Below are positions 33,318 to 41,317 of a DNA stretch of 64,000 bases, piece after piece. The stretch covers positions 251,466-315,465 of the forward strand of contig NZ_JBBBNV010000002.1 in NCBI RefSeq assembly GCF_037137075.1, given 5' to 3'. Numbering within the stretch: the first letter of the stretch is position 1; each line of letters opens with the position of its first letter. The notes beneath the pieces were generated by a model. That model was given only the letters and a program-made list of their open reading frames with translations, was not told the origin of the DNA and ran no database searches. The position numbers were made by a program, and so were the translations under genes. This stretch comes from JBBBNV01 sp037137075 (GTDB taxonomy: Bacteria > Bacillota > Bacilli > Paenibacillales > NBRC-103111).

Positions 33318-34395
33318 GGCGGAGGGCTTCCGGCGCGGACAGTCGGCCGGGTACCGGCAAGGGCGATGCGTCGCCGCCTTGGCGCGGGTAGCCGGCAGCC
33401 CGGAGCCCAAACCGTTTTGGAATATCAAGCTTCTGTATGTGACGGCGGAGTTCGGCGTGTGCTATAACGCGATTGACAACGGAATCATAGAGTCATTGCA
33501 AGGAATGGTGCGCGAGCTGATCACCGCGAATGTAGAGCAGCCTCTGGCGGAGATCTGCAGAGAACGCCGTCCGGATGTTGTTTTGGTCTTAAACAGCATG
33601 GATGACGGTGTTGCCCGCCAGATGGATGACATCCGGAGCATGGGAATCCGGACGGCCATATGGCATTGTGACGATCCGTACTATTCGGATGTATCGCTGG
33701 AACGCTCGATTCATTACGATGTGGTGTTTACACACGAGAAAAGCTGTGTACCGGCTTACCGGGAGGCGGGCTGTCCGAGAGTGTTTCATTTGCCGCTGGG
33801 GATGAATCCCCGTGTGTTCACGCCCAAGCAAGTGCCCCCGATGTACGAGACGGACATCTGCTTTATCGGCAATGCTTTTTGGAACCGGGTGGAGCTGTTT
33901 GATAAGCTGGCTCCTTATTTAGCGGGAAAACGGGTGATGATCGCCGGTTTATGGTGGCAGCGGCTGGATCACTACACGAAGCTGTCCAAAATGATCCGGA
34001 GCGGGGCATGGATGCATTTTGAAGAAACGGCCCGGTACTACAACGGCGCTAAGCTGGTCATTAATCTGCATCGGCGCCACGATGACGAATCCATTAATAT
34101 GAATAGCCGGAGGCTGCCCTCGCTCTCGATTAACCCGCGGACGTATGAAATTAGCGCATGCGGAACACTTCAGCTGACCGATGCCCGGGAAGAGCTGCCG
34201 GATCAATACACACCGGGCCGGGAGCTGGTCACGTATGACAGCGCGGAGCATTTGATGCAGATCATGGAATACTATCTGCGGCATGAAAAGGAGCGGATCG
34301 ATATCGCGATGCAGGGTCTGGCGCGTACGCTGCGGGATCATACCTTCGATAAGCGCATGGCGGTGCTGCTTCGTACAGTTATGGAAGCAATGTAA
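33289..34395 (+). CDS. CgeB-like glycosyltransferase (copy 2 of 3)
   Basis: This 368-residue paralogue keeps the landmarks HCDDPYYSD, TDICFIGNAFWNR, NLHRRHDDESINMNSRRLP and SINPRTYEISACGTLQLTD. Its N-terminus is short: EGFRRGQSAGYRQGRC at about residues 11-26, a Gly-aromatic repeat preceded by only a few basic residues. ATG 33289 has GGGGGG-type purines upstream and lies inside the end of the previous gene. The tandem copies probably add different sugars or act at successive steps, which is inference. Confidence 0.8.
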   Translation: MHPAASQAGKAEGFRRGQSAGYRQGRCVAALARVAGSPEPKPFWNIKLLYVTAEFGVCYNAIDNGIIESLQGMVRELITANVEQPLAEICRERRPDVVLVLNSMDDGVARQMDDIRSMGIRTAIWHCDDPYYSDVSLERSIHYDVVFTHEKSCVPAYREAGCPRVFHLPLGMNPRVFTPKQVPPMYETDICFIGNAFWNRVELFDKLAPYLAGKRVMIAGLWWQRLDHYTKLSKMIRSGAWMHFEETARYYNGAKLVINLHRRHDDESINMNSRRLPSLSINPRTYEISACGTLQLTDAREELPDQYTPGRELVTYDSAEHLMQIMEYYLRHEKERIDIAMQGLARTLRDHTFDKRMAVLLRTVMEAM

Positions 34396-34495
34396 CAGCG
34401 GGAATCGCAGGAACGCGGGTACGGCCGTGAATGGAATCGCTGTACGAAGGCGGAGCTGCGGTTGAAGCTATTTTACAGCAAGGAGGAGAGGAAGG

Positions 34496-35668
34496 ATGAG
34501 AAGAGCTGTGGGCGAAACGCGGCGCCGCACGATGAAGACAGGAAAAGCTCGCAGACATCGGAAGTCTGACGCTGCTGCCGTCCGGCTTGCGGAGCAAGGG
34601 CGTATGGCCGGTGCTGCTTCAGGCTGGGATCAGGGCTACCGCTTCGGACGCTGCCAGGCCATTATTAACAATAATCCACAGCCGGATCAAATCTTGTTTG
34701 ACAAGAAAGTGCTGTATGTCACCTCCGGTCTCAGCGTGCCCTACGCTCCGCTGGATGCAGCCATTATCGAATCACTAAGCCGACTTGTGCGGGAAATCAA
34801 TGTCGTAACGCCGAACGACGATATGACCGAGCAGGCTCGTCATATGAGGCCGGATTTGGTCCTGACTCTGGAGGGCATCCACAATTTCAAAGCGGAGAAA
34901 ATCAAGCTGCTTCGTGAAATGGGCATTAAGACAGCGATTTGGCTGTCCGACGATCCGTACTATACCGATATTACGATCGGAATTGTGCCTCATTACGATT
35001 ATGTCTTTACGCTGGAGCTCCAATGTGTGGCGCTTTACAAGCAATTGGGCTGCAAGAACGTGTATTATTTGCCGTTTGCGGTGAATCCGAAGGTGTTCAC
35101 GCCGCAGCATGTGGGTCCGGCCTACAAAACCGACATTTGCTTTATCGGCACGGCGTTTTGGAACCGCGTGGCTTTTTTTGACCAGCTGTCGGATTATTTG
35201 CAGACGAAAAAATATAGGTTCATCGGCCTGTGGTGGGACCGGCTGAAACAGTATAACCAGATGTCCAGCCGCATTCGTCTGAATACCTGGCTTAGCCCGG
35301 AGGAGACGGTTCAATATTACAACGGTGCCAAAATCGTCATCAACCTGCACCGGGCATTCGATGATCAAACCTTTAACCAAAACAGCCGCAAAATCCATGC
35401 GCTGTCGCTGAATCCGCGCACCTTCGAGATTGCGGGCTGCGGTACGCTGCAGTTGTCCGATATGAGAAGCGACTTGCAAAACTTTTACGAACCGGGGAAG
35501 GAAATTGTAACCTATTCCAGTCCCTCTGATTTGGTAAAAAAAATGGAATATTATTTAAATCATGAAGAAGATCGCCGCAACATTGCGTTCGCCGCACTGG
35601 AAAGAACCTTGCGGGAGCACACGTACCGCCGGCGGCTGTATCAATTGTTGACCCTAGTGTTTCAATAA
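34496..35668 (+). CDS. CgeB-like glycosyltransferase (copy 3 of 3)
   Basis: This 390-residue paralogue has the longest N-terminus of the three: a basic tail (MRRAVGETRRRTMKTGKARR) and then GAASGWDQGYRFGRCQA at about residues 37-53. Conserved blocks are LSDDPYYTD, TDICFIGTAFWNR, NLHRAFDDQTFNQNSRKIHA and SLNPRTFEIAGCGTLQLSD. AAGGAGGAGAGG is upstream of ATG 34496. It is followed by the small basic gene after 20 bp. Confidence 0.8.
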   Translation: MRRAVGETRRRTMKTGKARRHRKSDAAAVRLAEQGRMAGAASGWDQGYRFGRCQAIINNNPQPDQILFDKKVLYVTSGLSVPYAPLDAAIIESLSRLVREINVVTPNDDMTEQARHMRPDLVLTLEGIHNFKAEKIKLLREMGIKTAIWLSDDPYYTDITIGIVPHYDYVFTLELQCVALYKQLGCKNVYYLPFAVNPKVFTPQHVGPAYKTDICFIGTAFWNRVAFFDQLSDYLQTKKYRFIGLWWDRLKQYNQMSSRIRLNTWLSPEETVQYYNGAKIVINLHRAFDDQTFNQNSRKIHALSLNPRTFEIAGCGTLQLSDMRSDLQNFYEPGKEIVTYSSPSDLVKKMEYYLNHEEDRRNIAFAALERTLREHTYRRRLYQLLTLVFQ

Positions 35669-35688
35669 TTCAGGAGGTGCTTTGTACG

Positions 35689-35994
35689 ATGGTAAGCAAG
35701 AAAAAAAATGCTGTTAACTCCTTAGCCGCCGGAGCGAACGAAGGGCGGGTCGTTCGGAAAAAGCGTGCGCCCGGCTCCAAAAGCAGCAGCCGCCCGGTCA
35801 AATTAATCCGCCGGCGGCATCGTTCGGCCAGACCAAATCCGAATCCGAATCCGGCGCATGGCCCCCATTACGGCAAGGAATACAATAAGGCATTCGACCT
35901 GGGGTATAACGAAGGCTTTGATGCAGGCTATGCAAAAGGCCTTGAGGATGGCATGACATCCCCGGGCCAGCCGGCCAAAAATCTGGAAAGCTAA
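35689..35994 (+). CDS. Small basic protein with Gly-aromatic repeat
   Basis: This 101-residue protein has a Lys/Arg-rich first half (VRKKRAPGSKSSSRPVKLIRRRHRSAR), a short PNPNPNP linker and a C-terminal FDLGYNEGFDAGYAKGLEDG. The last motif repeats G-Y/F every four residues and matches the element in the CgeB-like N-termini, but here without a catalytic domain. It is transcribed with the glycosyltransferases. I do not recognise a family. It could be a structural or scaffold protein that gathers the tailed enzymes; this is inference. ATG 35689 is preferred, with AGGAGG 11 bp upstream. Confidence 0.65.
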   Translation: MVSKKKNAVNSLAAGANEGRVVRKKRAPGSKSSSRPVKLIRRRHRSARPNPNPNPAHGPHYGKEYNKAFDLGYNEGFDAGYAKGLEDGMTSPGQPAKNLES

Positions 35995-36071
35995 GCGGGA
36001 TGGGAAAGTGACCATTTTATGATTTTTCGGCTGCAGGGTGATGTTCGTCCATGCGTATGGGCCATAAACTT

Positions 36072-36080
36072 CATACATTA
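36072..36080 (+). promoter_or_regulatory. Sporulation-type -10-like motif in the operon break
   Basis: CATACATTA fits both SigE (CATACANT) and SigK (CATANNNTA) -10 patterns. It lies in the 146-bp gap 35995-36140, the largest gap within the plus-strand block, ~60 bp before the next start. No clear -35 is visible. It may be an internal promoter. Confidence 0.35.
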
Positions 36081-36140
36081 ATCTAACTTTGCAGGTGCTC
36101 CTGTAACGTGTGGCCTTACGCAAAAGAAGGCAGGTGAGCG

Positions 36141-37430
36141 GTGGTGGCTAAGGTCAGAATGAAATTCAGAGTCAGGGCGAAACGGACCATGAAGGTGAGA
36201 TCAGGCGGTAAACGCCGCCGTCTACACCGCACGAAGAAGCTGCGGCTGCGCAGAAGGCTTCGCCTGGCAAAACCGTTTTGCGCATTACCGGGCGGTGCAG
36301 CCGCTGCGGATACTTGGCCGGGAGCGCCGGGCATGAACATCATCGGCTATCACCGGGCGGAGACAGGGCTGGGAGAGTCGTGCCGCATGCTGGCGCAAGG
36401 TCTGCAGACGACACCGATTCCGTTTGCCATGCTTCATGTCCAGGAAGGAAATAGCGCCCGGATGAGTGACAGGAGATGGGATCATAAGGAAGCGCCTCAC
36501 CCGTTATTTCGAATGAATGTATTCCATCTTCAGCCCGATTCGTTCCATTTCGCTATCAGGCAGCTGGGCACGGAAGTGCTTCAGGGGCGGTTTAATATCG
36601 GCTATTGGCACTGGGACCTGCCGGACCTGCCCGATCATATTCACCCCCATTTCAAGCATTTGCATGAGGTGTGGGTCCCGTCCCATTTTGCGCTTGATGC
36701 CGTCAGTCGTTCGTCCCCGGTGCCTGTTGTGCGGATTCCTGTTCCTGTGCATGTCGGCATTCCGTTTACTCAGGATCGGACGTATTTCAGATTGCCGGAG
36801 AAGTCATTTTTATTCCTGTGCACGTCCGACATACGGAGCAGCGAGAAGGCCCGCTTGAATCCGCAAGGCGCCATTCGCGCGTTTCAGCAAGCCTTCTCGC
36901 CCCATGACAGCAATGTCGGTCTGGTCGTAAAAATGAATGGTCTGGATGCCGGTACGGGCGAGCGGGACCAAATCAAGCAGCATTTGAAGGGATGGCCGAA
37001 TATTTATGTTTTGGATAAAACGCTGGGCCGTTCGGAATTTAATGCGCTTTTGCATGTTTGCAATGCCGTTATTTCCCTTCACCGCTCTGAGAGCGTCGGG
37101 TTGACGCTGGCCGAGGCGATGTATATCGGTAAGCCGGTCATCGGAACGAACTGGTCGGCCAATACGGATTTTATGAACAACAGCAACTCCTGCCCGGTTC
37201 ATTATGAAGAAATACCGGTCGGTCAGGATATCGGGCCTTATCAGGCGCATCAGCGTTGGGCCGACCCGGACATTGAGCATGCGGCCCATTTCATGCGTCG
37301 GCTGCAAAGGGAAACGGAATGGCGCAAAGAAATTGCAGCCAAAGGGCAGATCACGATACGCACCCGTTATTCTCCGGAGGTGTGCGGCCTGCTGGCCATG
37401 AACCGGCTGGTGCGGCTGGGCCTGTGGTAG
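36141..37430 (+). CDS. GT4-like glycosyltransferase with Arg-rich N-terminal tail
   Basis: This 429-residue enzyme starts with a ~45-residue basic tail, for example GGKRRRLHRTKKLRLRRRLR. The GT-B core begins at GMNIIGYHRAETGLGESCRM, with FNIGYWHWDLPDLPD and, in the sugar-nucleotide domain, LHRSESVGLTLAEAMYIGKP carrying the paired Glu residues of GT4 enzymes. It is a clear paralogue of the gene at 40026. The GTG start follows AGGTGAG. No membrane segment is present. The sugar and acceptor are unknown. Confidence 0.78.
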   Translation: MVAKVRMKFRVRAKRTMKVRSGGKRRRLHRTKKLRLRRRLRLAKPFCALPGGAAAADTWPGAPGMNIIGYHRAETGLGESCRMLAQGLQTTPIPFAMLHVQEGNSARMSDRRWDHKEAPHPLFRMNVFHLQPDSFHFAIRQLGTEVLQGRFNIGYWHWDLPDLPDHIHPHFKHLHEVWVPSHFALDAVSRSSPVPVVRIPVPVHVGIPFTQDRTYFRLPEKSFLFLCTSDIRSSEKARLNPQGAIRAFQQAFSPHDSNVGLVVKMNGLDAGTGERDQIKQHLKGWPNIYVLDKTLGRSEFNALLHVCNAVISLHRSESVGLTLAEAMYIGKPVIGTNWSANTDFMNNSNSCPVHYEEIPVGQDIGPYQAHQRWADPDIEHAAHFMRRLQRETEWRKEIAAKGQITIRTRYSPEVCGLLAMNRLVRLGLW

Positions 37431-37521
37431 CCGGGCGTCCGGAATCGCTGGAGCTGTCTCCAGCCTCGTAAAGCCGTTATTTAAAACACGCATGACTAAA
37501 AAAGTGAGGTGAGTGGCTGTC

Positions 37522-38985
37522 ATGGGAATCGCCATTATCAGCTCTTATCCGCCACGACGATGTGGCATTGCCGAATTTACGTACGATTTACGCCATGCAA
37601 TTCTTTCAAGCGGTGAAAGCGAAGTGCCGATTATCGCGCTTACCCGGGATAAGGCCGATAACTACGGCTCTGAAGTGGTATTTAGTGTGCAGCAGGACCG
37701 GCTCGAGGACTACATTCAAGCTGCCGAATTTATTAATCGTGCTCCGAACATTCAAGCTGTTTCCCTGCAGCATGAATTCGGTTTGTTTGGCGGCATATTC
37801 GGAAATTACATTGTGGAGCTGCTTTCCCGTCTGCGCAAGCCAGTCTACACCACCTTTCATACGGTGATTAACGACCCGCCCGAAGCATTAAGCCAAACGG
37901 CCATCGCCATCGGCAATTACAGCAGACGGGTCATAACTCTTTCCCAAAGCGGGATTCGCTTTCTCCAGTCGACCTACAACATGCCGGAAAGCAAGCTGGT
38001 TCATATCCCGCTGGGCGTCGCCGCTGCTTCGGAAGAACAGCAGCAAGCCACTGTGAAGCAAAAGCTCGGCCTTGCCAATTATACCGTGGCCGTTACCTTC
38101 GGGCTGATTTCACCCAATAAAGGAATTGAAACGGTGCTTAACTCGCTGCCGGAGGTAATCAAGCATTCGCCCCAATTCATGTACTACATTCTGGGGGCAA
38201 CCCACCCGGAAGAGCGCAGGCATCACGGCGAGGATTACCGCAACCAGCTCATTGAAATTGTCCAGACGCACGGCCTGGAGAACAATGTGCGATTCATCCC
38301 CTACTTCTTATCCAATGAAGAGCTGCTGGAATATATCATGGCCTGCGACATTTATATTACCCCTTATTTATACAAAGAACAGATCTCCAGCGCAACCTTG
38401 ACACTTGCCGCTCATCAGGGCAAAGCGTTACTATCCTCCCCTTATTACTATGCGGAAGAGCTGCTCTCCGATGGATGCGGCATGCTGTTTCCCTTCCATG
38501 ATGTGCCTGCTCTAACGAAGCAGCTGAACGAATTAATCCGCAACGACGATCTCCGAAACCAGCTCGGTCAAGCGGTCAAAAATAAAACCGCCTCGTACAC
38601 ATGGCCCCAAGTCGGACGCACCTACTACGAAATGATCATTAACGATAATTTGCATGATTATCAGGCATTGCTCGATTCGTTGAACCCTCAGCCGGCGTTA
38701 TCGTCGCCTGCGCCGCCGCTTCAAGCCGCCAGGCTTTCCCGCCGCCTGCGCCGCCGCGCCCGTCTTAAGCGCCGCAGAGGATGGCGCCGCCGCAAAAGAG
38801 TGGCGCGTGATGGAATAAGGGTGCTTGCGGGCAAACGGCGAAAAGCCGCGAAATTGGCAGGCTCCCGAAGGGCGTCCAAACTGCGCGTCCGGCCCGGCAA
38901 AATCAGCGGGCGGCTTCGAAAGGCGAGGAAAATCAGCGGGCTTCGGCGCAGCGCGCGTGCCAGGAAAGCAGGTGTTGCCGTTTGA
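37522..38985 (+). CDS. GT4 glycosyltransferase with protamine-like C-terminal tail
   Basis: This 487-residue GT-B enzyme has SSYPPRRCGIAEFTYDLR at its start, LQHEFGLFGG, FGLISPNKGIETVLNSLP and TPYLYKEQISSATLTLAAHQ. The last ~84 residues are about 46% Lys/Arg with one acidic residue (for example SRRLRRRARLKRRRGWRRRK). All neighbours carry such tails at the N-terminus, so this is a swapped arrangement. ATG 37522 is preferred to GTG 37513 because AGGTGAG lies 9 bp before it. The stop overlaps the TTG start of the next gene. Confidence 0.8.
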   Translation: MGIAIISSYPPRRCGIAEFTYDLRHAILSSGESEVPIIALTRDKADNYGSEVVFSVQQDRLEDYIQAAEFINRAPNIQAVSLQHEFGLFGGIFGNYIVELLSRLRKPVYTTFHTVINDPPEALSQTAIAIGNYSRRVITLSQSGIRFLQSTYNMPESKLVHIPLGVAAASEEQQQATVKQKLGLANYTVAVTFGLISPNKGIETVLNSLPEVIKHSPQFMYYILGATHPEERRHHGEDYRNQLIEIVQTHGLENNVRFIPYFLSNEELLEYIMACDIYITPYLYKEQISSATLTLAAHQGKALLSSPYYYAEELLSDGCGMLFPFHDVPALTKQLNELIRNDDLRNQLGQAVKNKTASYTWPQVGRTYYEMIINDNLHDYQALLDSLNPQPALSSPAPPLQAARLSRRLRRRARLKRRRGWRRRKRVARDGIRVLAGKRRKAAKLAGSRRASKLRVRPGKISGRLRKARKISGLRRSARARKAGVAV

Positions 38986-40007
38986 AGATTGTAATTATGG
39001 CCGGAGGAAAAGGAACCCGCTTCTGGCCTAAGAGCACCACCGAACTGCCGAAGCAATTTCTTCCTATCATTTCAGAGCGAACCATGCTGCAGCTGACGTA
39101 TGAACGGTTTGCACGCTGGCTTCCGGCATCCGCCATGTATGTTGTCACTTCCGCCGAATACCGTCTTTTGGTTCAGGAGCAGCTACCTGAGCTATTGCCG
39201 GATCATATCATTATAGAACCGGAGCAGAAGGATACAGGTCCTTGTATTGCTCTGACAGCGATGCATTTCCTGAAAAGGAACGACGACGAGGTGCTGGTCA
39301 TGACGCCGTCGGATCATTATATGCCGGATAGTGCTTCCCTGCAAGCAGCCCTTCTGCAAGCGGAGCAGGCGGCCATGCGGGGGCGGGCCATCGTGACGCT
39401 GGGCATTGTTCCGACACGTCCTGAGACAGGGTACGGGTATATCCGGTCAGGCACTGAGCAGCCGGAGCTTCCCGGCATCCGGCCGGTGCATTCTTTTATC
39501 GAGAAGCCCTCGGCTGCAGCGGCCAAAGAGCTGCTGTGCCAGCCGGGCGTGTATTGGAATAGCGGAACGTTTATTTGGAAGCCGTCCACGATCGCGTACT
39601 ATGTCGAGAAGCATCAGCCTCAGATGTGGCAGGCGCTGCTGGACAGCGGTCCGGATCTCGCTGAAGCGTATGCGCGGCTGCCCAGCATTTCTGTCGATTA
39701 TGCCATTCTGGAGAAGGCCGATGAAATTTATACGATTCCGGTGAATTTCGTTTGGGATGATGTCGGCTCCTGGTCAGCTCTGGAACGGGTGCTTCAGCCG
39801 GACGCCGACGGGAATTTGATTCAGGGCCGTGTGCTGGCCAGGCAGGCAAGCAATAACATTATCGTCTCCGGGCATAACCAGACTGTGGTAATTGGAGTTG
39901 AAGATTTAATCGTCGTGTCCACCGATCATGGTCTGCTGATTTGCCGCAAAGCGGAGGAGCAGCAGTTAAAAAACGCGATTAAGGACATACACACCTTGGA
40001 AGCGTAG
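38982..40007 (+). CDS. manC: Mannose-1-phosphate guanylyltransferase
   Basis: This 341-residue nucleotidylyltransferase makes GDP-mannose from mannose-1-phosphate and GTP. Motifs are VIMAGGKGTRFWPKSTTELP, VMTPSDHYM, FIEKPS, WNSGTFIWK and FVWDDVGSWSALE. It has no C-terminal isomerase domain, so it is the single-function form. It starts with a TTG that overlaps the previous stop (TTGA), implying translational coupling. No GDP-mannose dehydratase is seen in the window, so mannose itself may be the transferred sugar. Confidence 0.87.
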   Translation: MKIVIMAGGKGTRFWPKSTTELPKQFLPIISERTMLQLTYERFARWLPASAMYVVTSAEYRLLVQEQLPELLPDHIIIEPEQKDTGPCIALTAMHFLKRNDDEVLVMTPSDHYMPDSASLQAALLQAEQAAMRGRAIVTLGIVPTRPETGYGYIRSGTEQPELPGIRPVHSFIEKPSAAAAKELLCQPGVYWNSGTFIWKPSTIAYYVEKHQPQMWQALLDSGPDLAEAYARLPSISVDYAILEKADEIYTIPVNFVWDDVGSWSALERVLQPDADGNLIQGRVLARQASNNIIVSGHNQTVVIGVEDLIVVSTDHGLLICRKAEEQQLKNAIKDIHTLEA

Positions 40008-40025
40008 ACGAAAAAGGAGCGTCCG

Positions 40026-41282
40026 ATGAAGATAAAAAAGAGAAAACGAATCCTGGTATTCTCATCCAAAATTCGGCCAAAGCGCCGTAAGAGCGGCGCT
40101 AAGCGTCTTTTTTCACGTCGGGGACTGCGAAAAAGGCAGCTTGTCCCTAGCCTGCCCGCATCGCCGGTGCTGCAGCTGCACGGGATGAACCTGATCGGCT
40201 TCCCCCGTGCCGAGATGGGGCTCGGTGAATCCTGCCGGCAAATTGCCCGCGGGCTTCAGTCGGCCCAGGTGCCGTTCGGGCTCATTCACGTGCATGAAGG
40301 AAATCCGGGCCGCATGGAGGATACAAGCTGGGCGCATAAGGAAATTATGCATCCCCAATACGGCACCAATCTGTTTGTATTTAATCCCGACATGATGCCA
40401 TATGCCGTGAAGCAGCTTGGTCCGGAGGTTTTTCAAGGCAGGTACAATATCGGCTACTGGCATTGGGAGCTGCCGGAATTCCCGGCGCAATTTTACTCCG
40501 GATTCGAAGTCCTGCAGGAGATTTGGGTACCGTCCAACTTCGTGCTGGACTCGGTTTCCCGGTGTTCCCCTGTACCGGTTGTGCGTATTCCTACGCCGGT
40601 GTTCGTGGACACGTCCGTCCCCTTTACCCGCAGCTTCTTTTCCTTGCCGGACCATACGTTCTTGTTCCTGACCATGTACGACATGCGCAGCCAGCAAGCC
40701 CGTAAAAACCCGATGGGGGCAGTAGCGGCGTTTCAGAAGGCCTATTCGGCATCCGACAAGTCGGCGGGCCTGGTCGTGAAAGTGAATGGAATTGACCATG
40801 CGCCGCAGGAGAGGGAGAAGCTGAAGCAGCAAATCGAGGGCTGGCCCAATATTTATCTGATTGAAAAGACGTTAAGCAGGGCGGAGGTAAACGGCCTGCT
40901 GCAAGTCTGTGATTCCGTGGTATCTCTTCATCGTTCGGAGGGCTTTGGTCTTCCGCTGGCGGAGGGCATGTTCCTCGGCAAGCCGGTCATTGGAACAGAT
41001 TGGTCTTCCACAAGAGATTTTATGGACCAGATGAACAGCTGTCCTGTCCATTACAATAGGGTCCAGGTCGGTCAAGACATCGGGCCATACGAGGCCCATC
41101 AGATGTGGGCGAATCCGGATATTGAGCATGCGGCTTATTATATGCGCAGACTGCTGCAGGATGACGGCTGGCGCAAGCAAATTGCCGCCAAAGGGCAGGA
41201 AACGATTCGGATAAACTATTCTCCGGAAGCCTGCGGCCGGATAGCCGTGAACCGTCTGAAACGAATCGGAGTCATCGCTTAG
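40026..41282 (+). CDS. GT4-like glycosyltransferase with basic N-terminal tail (paralogue)
   Basis: This 418-residue paralogue of the gene at 36141 has a ~40-residue basic tail (MKIKKRKRILVFSSKIRPKR). The core then shows GMNLIGFPRAEMGLGESCRQ, YNIGYWHWELPEFP, LHRSEGFGLPLAEGMFLGKP and IGTDWSSTRDFMDQMNSCPV. Core sequences of the two are clearly homologous throughout, whereas the tails share only composition. AAAAGGAGC lies upstream of ATG 40026. Confidence 0.78.
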   Translation: MKIKKRKRILVFSSKIRPKRRKSGAKRLFSRRGLRKRQLVPSLPASPVLQLHGMNLIGFPRAEMGLGESCRQIARGLQSAQVPFGLIHVHEGNPGRMEDTSWAHKEIMHPQYGTNLFVFNPDMMPYAVKQLGPEVFQGRYNIGYWHWELPEFPAQFYSGFEVLQEIWVPSNFVLDSVSRCSPVPVVRIPTPVFVDTSVPFTRSFFSLPDHTFLFLTMYDMRSQQARKNPMGAVAAFQKAYSASDKSAGLVVKVNGIDHAPQEREKLKQQIEGWPNIYLIEKTLSRAEVNGLLQVCDSVVSLHRSEGFGLPLAEGMFLGKPVIGTDWSSTRDFMDQMNSCPVHYNRVQVGQDIGPYEAHQMWANPDIEHAAYYMRRLLQDDGWRKQIAAKGQETIRINYSPEACGRIAVNRLKRIGVIA

Positions 41283-41317
41283 AGGAGCTTCAACTTTGAA
41301 CAAGGAAGGGATCGGAT

